DNA of 64,000 nucleotides, from positions 33,570,774 to 33,634,773 of the forward strand of contig OY294049.1 of assembly GCA_958510825.1 (NCBI GenBank), read 5' to 3'. Shown here piece after piece: positions 58,229 to 64,000 of the stretch. The notes beneath the pieces are model-generated. The model worked only from the letters and a program-made list of their open reading frames with translations. It was not told the DNA's origin and did no database searches. The position numbers and the translations under genes are program-made. This stretch comes from Brachypterus glaber (taxonomy: Eukaryota; Arthropoda; Insecta; Coleoptera; Kateretidae). The stretch's first letter is position 1. Every line of letters begins with the position of its first letter.

Positions 58229-58495
58229 TGGGAGGATTTACCGCGTCTGTACATGACAAGTCTACTACAACTAGCGTGAGTTCGATTCTCACTGACGCCG
58301 ATTTTCCTTTTCCAGTTAATTAATAATTGAAATTTGTCGAAGGCATAAGTAAAGCGGACACTCCCTATAAAAACTGGTTCGAAAGTCAGTATAAGCCTGT
58401 GGTTCCCTCTACTACTAGCCCACACAAGTCCTGGACTTAGGGGATGCTTAATTAAGTAGAATAATACGAGGTTAAACAAACAAACAAACAAACAG
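58229..58495 (+). mobile_element. tRNA-headed SINE with (AAAC)n tail, copy 2
   Basis: Same family as 23164: the box B GAGTTCGATTC, the CAAGTCCTGGACTTAGGGGA block and the (AAAC)n tail are kept. The box A region has drifted (GGATTTACCGCGTCTG), so this copy probably cannot be transcribed by RNA polymerase III. Confidence 0.82.
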
Positions 58496-59189
58496 TAAAG
58501 AATCTTTAATATACCATCTTTAATAAAGATGGTAGGTACATCTTTATGATAACGACACGAGAAATCATTTTAATTAAAAAAATTCAGTACGTTTCTATTA
58601 AATGTTTGGCAGTTTAACTTAAGGGTAATTAAATTTTGTATAAATTATTATGCTTTAATTTAATAAGCAATTTGTTAATAAATAGTTTAAACGTTGAGAA
58701 GTTTGCAAAACCATTGTTATGTGCTAGCGTCAAAACAGATTCAATTAATCCAGAATAATAATAAGTAAAATTTGTTATACAAATAACTCCTGATTGTACA
58801 CAGTAATGTATAATTTAGTTAATTACGTATACGTTTGTTTTCGCTAGGCTGGCCATGCGAAGTGAAGTCGGAAACACTGTAGGTGTCCAGAATACTACTT
58901 TGAAGCAATGACACAAAAATATATATATTGTGCCAACAAAATAATACCTACTTTTCCATGTAGCTCAATTTTACAGAAAAATATAGCGAAAATAAAACAA
59001 CAATAAAAACACAAAAAACCCTAGTCGCTCCATTTAAGGTTGAAAATCGGGTTCTGGGGTTTTTGGATTAGCTAAAATAGAATTTATTATTATTATTAAA
59101 AAGAAAATCGCGAAAATGTATAGAATATTATTAAAATAAAAACGTGGGGCGTAAAAATTGAATATTACGGTTTTGCTAAAACTAATTTT

Positions 59190-59670
59190 CCATAATCGCG
59201 GTGCTTTTTTGGGGGTATTTTTTGTTTTTTTCGACACCCTGGAATTACCATTACCATTCGATAGTACGGTCTATTTATATGATTTTCAGCCAAAATTCAA
59301 AAAATCTACCAAGCGCTTCGTTTTTTATTAAAAAAAAATAAATGCTAAACGAGCTGCGAAGAGTAAAACAAGCCGTGAACATATGTAATCCTACGTATTC
59401 CATTATATACTATTCACAGTAAGTGGGTATATTGCATTTTTCCAATAATTAAAAAAAAAAAAAATTAAATAAAAAACTTGAAAAAAATATCAACAATTTT
59501 TTTAATTTGTTTTCCTTTTTCTCAAAAAGAAAATAAAAAAAAATTGTTAATTAAAAAGTCCAAACGAAAATCATATAAATGGACCGTACTATCAAATGGT
59601 AAAGAAATTTCACCGTTTCGAAAAAAAAAACAAAAAATACCCCCAAAAAAGTACCGTGTAATACGTAGAG
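59190..59670. repeat. foldback repeat with GTACGGTC.ATTTATATGATTTTC arms
   Basis: The block from TTTTTTGGGGGTATTTTTTG to ATAGTACGGTCTATTTATAT is inverted at 59563-59655. The loop holds CATTATATACTATTCACAGT, also seen inverted at 7437 and 31113. Confidence 0.6.
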
Positions 59671-60020
59671 CAATACAAAAGTCCAAATATGGTTCTATTC
59701 CCCCCTTTTTATTTTTTATAGGTACGTGAGTTACCTGTGCCAGCCTAACACTAAAATTAAGTTAATTTAGCTTAATATTTACTATAGTTCCACCTAAAAT
59801 CATGACATTAAAATAGTTACATCCGTTTTAAGTGAAATTTAATTATTTTATTTGATATGGGCTTTAATTTCTTCGAAGCAATCAAAGAAAATTAAACAAT
59901 TAAAAATATATTAGATAAATAATAGGATACTGTTTCTAAGTGTAAACTAGGAAAATCTTGAATTTTGATTTCAGAATCAGGGATGTAGTAAGTTATTTCA
60001 TTTGGATCTTGGCTGCTATA

Positions 60021-60975
60021 TGCAGGGTGTCCGTTTTTCGACCTAAAGCATGGGTATCTCGGTTATTATAAGAGATACAAGATCGGTTAAATTAGAAAAA
60101 AGTTGCGCATTTTTATGCTGATCAATAATGTGAAAGAAAATTTGACCTATCATTCTTTGTTTTTTAATTATCGCAAAAGTTTCGTTTTTATCTTTTTGAG
60201 CGAAAACCTTCAGACATTTTTAAATCAAACATTGTTACGGTACTTTTTTGCAAGAAATCTAAACAGTAAAATGTTTAAAACCAATATTTTAATGATGCAG
60301 GGTTCTATATCAAAAACTAAGAAAAAAAATTTCTATACATGTAGGTCGAAAAATCGCTTTTAAAGCTACTATGACCCTTTAAAAATGGTGCATTTTTAGA
60401 TCATAGCTCCCTTAGGATTGATTTTCGCAAGTTCCTGTATATGGGTTTTTTTTCTTAGTTTTTAATGTACATTCACACTGCATCATTGAAATTTTGGTTT
60501 TTAACATTTTAGTATGTAATTTTTCGTCATCGAACCGTGAAATTTCACCTTCAAATCAATTTTTCTCGATAACGGTTAACCCTACAGTATTACAACAAGA
60601 GTACCTTTTTCATGTATTTTGACCTGAGGAATCATATTCCAAAAATAAAATTACAAAAAATTTACACAGAAAAAGTTTGGGAAAAAAACTGATAAGGCCC
60701 CCCATTTCGCACACCCCTGGTTAAAGTAAGTACATGAAAATAACATACGAAGATGGACCTTAATAGGATTAGTTCAAGTGAAAAACCTAGTTGCTATATC
60801 TCAAAGGGTTCCTGAGTTATTAAATAAAAACCGAAATTTTTAGCCAATTTCAAAGGGGTGTAGCTCCCTTACGACGCATTTTTAGACATTTGTTTATACG
60901 AACTTTTTGTCATATTTTATGATGTAGAATCACACCTTAAAAATTCGACCCTATTTCAAATACACCGTGTATTCT
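60021..60975. repeat. long member of the foldback family with a CAGGGTGT left end
   Basis: Starts CAGGGTGTCCGTTTTTCGAC and ends AAATACACCGTGTATTC. The right 300 bp match the right half of the element at 54178, and the middle matches 16070. The short frames inside show no recognised domain. Confidence 0.6.
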
Positions 60976-61380
60976 TAAAATTATATAAATTTAAATTTCT
61001 TCAGGAATAGATTTTGATGCAATTTGAGTTGTAAAAATTGTCTGTAGCTGCGACCCTGAAAAGCCTTTTAAATTTAACAAAACTCAAATGTAAATACCTA
61101 CAAGATTTATTGCTATAGCATGTATGCAAGAATCGTAAACAAACGAATTAAGAATGAATTTCCGAGAATTCATTAAAAACCCATCTTAATTATTCCAATC
61201 GCTGAAGAAATAAACACCACTGAGCAAGTGAAAATTAGCCATCGATGAATTATTCAAGAATGATTAAAGGGATACAATAAGAAAAAACCCGCTCCGTCGC
61301 AATAAGGCACACAACTTATGATGGAACTTGGCAAAACAGGATAAATAAGGATCTAGAACTCGTTGGAAAAACGATTTTAT

Positions 61381-61450
61381 AACTGCTCTAATATATCAAA
61401 GGCTTTATGGAAATCCACAAATAAATATTATACTTCATGGACTTTTCGAC
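61381..61450 (-). pseudogene. RTE-type reverse transcriptase motif A remnant 1
   Basis: Read on the - strand this stretch gives KSMKYNIYLFVDFHKAFD, ending in a stop about five codons later. RTE-clade RTs typically read FVDFxKAFDS here. Nothing else of the gene can be followed around it. It has a partner about 190 bp away. Confidence 0.55.
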
Positions 61451-61585
61451 CTTTTATTAAAGCCTTTAGTGAAGCCTAATTTATCAAATTGTTTGTTGAC
61501 ATACAAAAAATAAATAAATGCTATATTCCACCGCTTCTCAGAATCTCTCTTAAGGTTCTAGTACAGCCCACGGCTCTACTGTCTA

Positions 61586-61645
61586 CTACCAAAAGCTTTT
61601 GTTGAAGTTCACAAATAAATATATTCTGCGCGCTTTTTGCCCTTA
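61586..61645 (-). pseudogene. RTE-type reverse transcriptase motif A remnant 2
   Basis: The - strand reads AEYIYLFVNFNKSFW followed by stops, a degraded version of the same FVDFxKAFD block. The catalytic-region Asp is now Asn. It looks like a second copy of the fragment at 61381, so two insertions or a duplication happened here. Confidence 0.45.
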
Positions 61646-62329
61646 AGCCTTTAGTACAGCTTACGGCTCTTTTTTAAGCACCTCTTTGTCAGCGTCTATA
61701 GGTAAACTCTAAGTGGTTGTTTGTTCCATAGCCTCCTGTCAAGCCTGCTTGACAAAAATTGGCAAAGTTGACTACTATAACGCCTTTAGGTGTTATTTTA
61801 GTGTTTGTAAAAAAATATACATAAAATGTTTGTCATACATTATGTATGATACATACATTGTATGTATGCTAATAGTTTTATTTATAAGTTTTTAATTAAT
61901 TAATATATCTTCTTATTTTTTTGTGTAAAAATAAGTTAAAAAAAAGCTATAGCGCTGTTTTAAATAAAACTTATATGATATCCATTACCATTTTCTCTTC
62001 CCAGTTTATTACATCTCTCACAATAATATCTGCTCTATCATTTTTCATCCCTTTTAAAGCATTTTTAATATCAACTCATGGAAACTCTGGTATTTCTTCT
62101 AAAATTTAGGACTTTTATATATTTTTCCTTTTGACATACTACACAAGATTACAAGGTTTTTGGCCCAATAACTTTTGCGCTGATTACGAATCCGCAGTCC
62201 GTTTTTTCCTAGCAGGTCAGGTTTCTTAGATAAATAAATGAACCATTTTCGCAATTTTTAACCGAAAATACCAAAAATCTAAAATAAAGTGCAGTGGAAC
62301 TGCGTCGTTTTTATTTTTTTAGGTCCGTC

Positions 62330-62805
62330 TTACGTATAAGAGACCCTCAATAATCGCCCTTCATCCCAAAAACCTTTGTAATTTTTCTCAATTCTTTGTA
62401 AATCTTTCTCGTCGCTAGTTTCGCCGAAGTTGCCAGGGAAGAAATCCAGATGGGAATGAAGAAAATGGATTTTCGACGACATTCGGACACCCATTTTGCG
62501 GTAATTCATCAAAAGATTTGACACAATTCGCTTGTAGTCGTTACTCTTTCTATTACCAAGAAAGTATCGAACAACGCTCTTGAATGATTCCTATGCTGCT
62601 GCTTCCGTGACCGATAACAGTTGGTAAAGTTGTCATCCGTCATCAATCTTCTAATGTCTGCTACAACAAAAACGCCTTTTTTGATTTTGGCGTAGGTAAT
62701 GTTGGGAAACAGCTTTATCAGACACTGGAAACCCGGTCCATCTCGGTCAGGGGTCTTCACAAAATCAAAGAAATCTGACCTGAAGGCGGGAAACGAGCTA
62801 TGGAT
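62330..62805 (-). pseudogene. frameshifted copy of a repeated arthropod protein family of unknown function
   Basis: On the - strand one frame reads FFDFVKTPDRDGPGF, then IKLFPNITYAKIKKGVF and DIRRLMTDDNF. A second frame continues ESFKSVVRYFLGNRKSNDY, then YRKMGVRMSSKIHFLHSHLD, FFPGNFG and KNYKGFWD. I recall arthropod database proteins, usually multicopy and unnamed, with the same order: NFVKAMDKEGSGF, KLKAGIFDGPQIRELMKD, SVVxNFLGN, LGARMSVKxHFLxSHLDYFP, GERFHQDI, MEERYQGRWD. Here a frameshift and a stop lie near 62590-62620, and the GERFHQDI block between FGETSDEK and the final helix is missing. It is therefore a dead copy. Function unknown; transposon origin is likely from its copy number but not shown here. 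Confidence 0.7.
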
Positions 62806-62810
62806 TTTAA

Positions 62811-63885
62811 TTCAGCGCGAAAATAAAGTTTTGTCTTCTCGGGTCCAAAAATTTACCGAAATTTTTAAACCTGTGCTATTAAAAGTTACCATTGAGTAAC
62901 AACTAGTTACTAGGTTTTGCTGAATAACACCAGACTTATCTCCCACGATAAAAACAATTGCTCTCTTCCTACCCAGACATTAATTAACCGTAAAAAAATA
63001 CTCGCGTTAGGTTTTTGTAAATATTCTAAATCGGCCGGAAGTTAGGGTTTTGCAATTTTAATTATACAGTTACGGTAATTTGGGTTAAATCCTTTCTGTT
63101 CTAACTACCTGTCTGAACTTGCCAAAAACATTAATCATACTTGTTTTGTAAAATTAATCTTCATTGTGATTAAAAGACTATAGTTTGGTATTAGTATAAT
63201 TTTTTTAGTGAAGAACTAGTAACTTCTGAACCGTTGTCATTGGTTAAGAGATTTGGTAAGTCCAACTACAACATTACCTAAATCACAATCTAAATCAAAG
63301 TACATCTGCAATACATTAAAGATCAGTTTGCAATACATTAAAGATTTGTTTTAGTTACACTAAATTTCATTTTAGTTTGTTCTAAATAGTAAATAATACT
63401 TGGGGCCGCAAAGAGCGTAAGTATTTGGTTTTCGTGTAGAAGAAAAACTTATATTTCAGTATCTGCAGTTTAGAGGTTTGCTTCATGAAGCAAACATATC
63501 ATCTTTTAAACAGGTAGTACAATACTAATATGAAACCCAGTCAGCATGAAATATTAACAAATAGTTTTAATTTTAGAGCATTCAACACTGTTTCTTAATT
63601 CTACCGTTTCTCATATTTTTCGATTTGCATACGCTCTAAAAACAATCGATGCATAAAAGCAACTACACGCCATCTTGAATCAGACAGGAAGCTAACAAAG
63701 ATATCATCTAACTACACTATTTCAAGGCATCTTGTTAACTGTAAACGGCTTAAAATCGAGTTAGACTATAGCCTATATGTATACAGGGTGGCCCATAGGT
63801 CGCTTTCCCATTAAAACTGAATAACTTTTGTGTTTGTGAATTTTGTTAATTTTTTTTGCAATATAGAGTACAGGAAATGGATTTA
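62811..63885. other. unassigned non-coding DNA
   Basis: No coding frame or recognised repeat until TACAGGGTGGCCCATAGGTC at 63780, which shares the CAGGGTGG start found at 54792. Confidence 0.45.
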
Positions 63886-64000
63886 TTTATTACATAACGC
63901 TTCTGTGGGGGGTGGGGTCATTTTGGAGTATTACGCCCATGTTAAAGGTATAGGAAAAAAGTCCAAAATGATCAAAATTTGCGTTACGTAATACTTGAAA
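63886..64000 (-). mobile_element. GTTCAAGTATTACGTAACGC family, cut by the window end
   Basis: Holds ATTACGCCCATGTTAAAGGT and the terminal GCGTTACGTAATACTTGAA up to the last base. The final GTTCCC would lie outside the window. Confidence 0.6.

Noticed and set aside
62330..62760. Two separate small genes on the - strand
   Set aside because: Both frames belong to one protein family in the right order, joined by a frameshift, so this is one pseudogene.

Overview
The window looks like AT-rich nuclear DNA of an insect, possibly a beetle (the order is a guess). It has one recognisable host gene part, two LINE-type reverse transcriptase genes, a tRNA-headed SINE, a solo LTR and a very high density of short inverted-repeat elements. 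No prokaryotic operons, CRISPR arrays, rRNA or true tRNA genes were seen.

The only confident host gene is the last coding exon of a SoxF transcription factor, the Drosophila Sox15 type, on the + strand at 51838-53175. It opens inside the HMG box at a splice acceptor and is interrupted by a 200-N assembly gap. Two AATAAA signals follow it. I found no first half of the HMG box upstream, so much or all of 1-51837 is probably intron (inference). A short coding-like island at 21276-21390 and a 53-codon ORF at 19909-20070 are weak further candidates.

The rest is mobile DNA. A 5'-truncated LINE with an open 886-codon frame lies on the - strand at 4022-6790. A second LINE at 32433-33990 is bounded by a 20-bp target duplication and lies in an older hairpin repeat. 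Decayed pieces include a jockey-type RT (31561-31835), RTE-type RT scraps (61381-61645), LINE 3' ends (1-31 and 41095-41252) and a frameshifted copy of a repeated arthropod protein family (62330-62805, - strand). A solo LTR at 45124-45467 has TG..CA ends, a 4-bp duplication, a TATA box and two heat-shock-element arrays.

Short DNA transposons and foldbacks fill most remaining space. Several pairs have clear ends: CACGGAAA (1015-1438, 17862-18286), CCAACGAACTAATAAC (18443-18699, 35961-36216) and CACTGA (30273-30516, 38067-38309). Long palindromes include 9781-10613, 12450-13628, 28585-29260, 50484-51295 and 54178-54790. If this DNA is transcribed as intron, it would make many long RNA hairpins. 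Tandem repeats occur at 7706-8437 (about 145 bp, five units) and 11010-11289 (95 bp, three units). All family names come from reading motifs by eye; no database search was run, and most non-coding boundaries are approximate.
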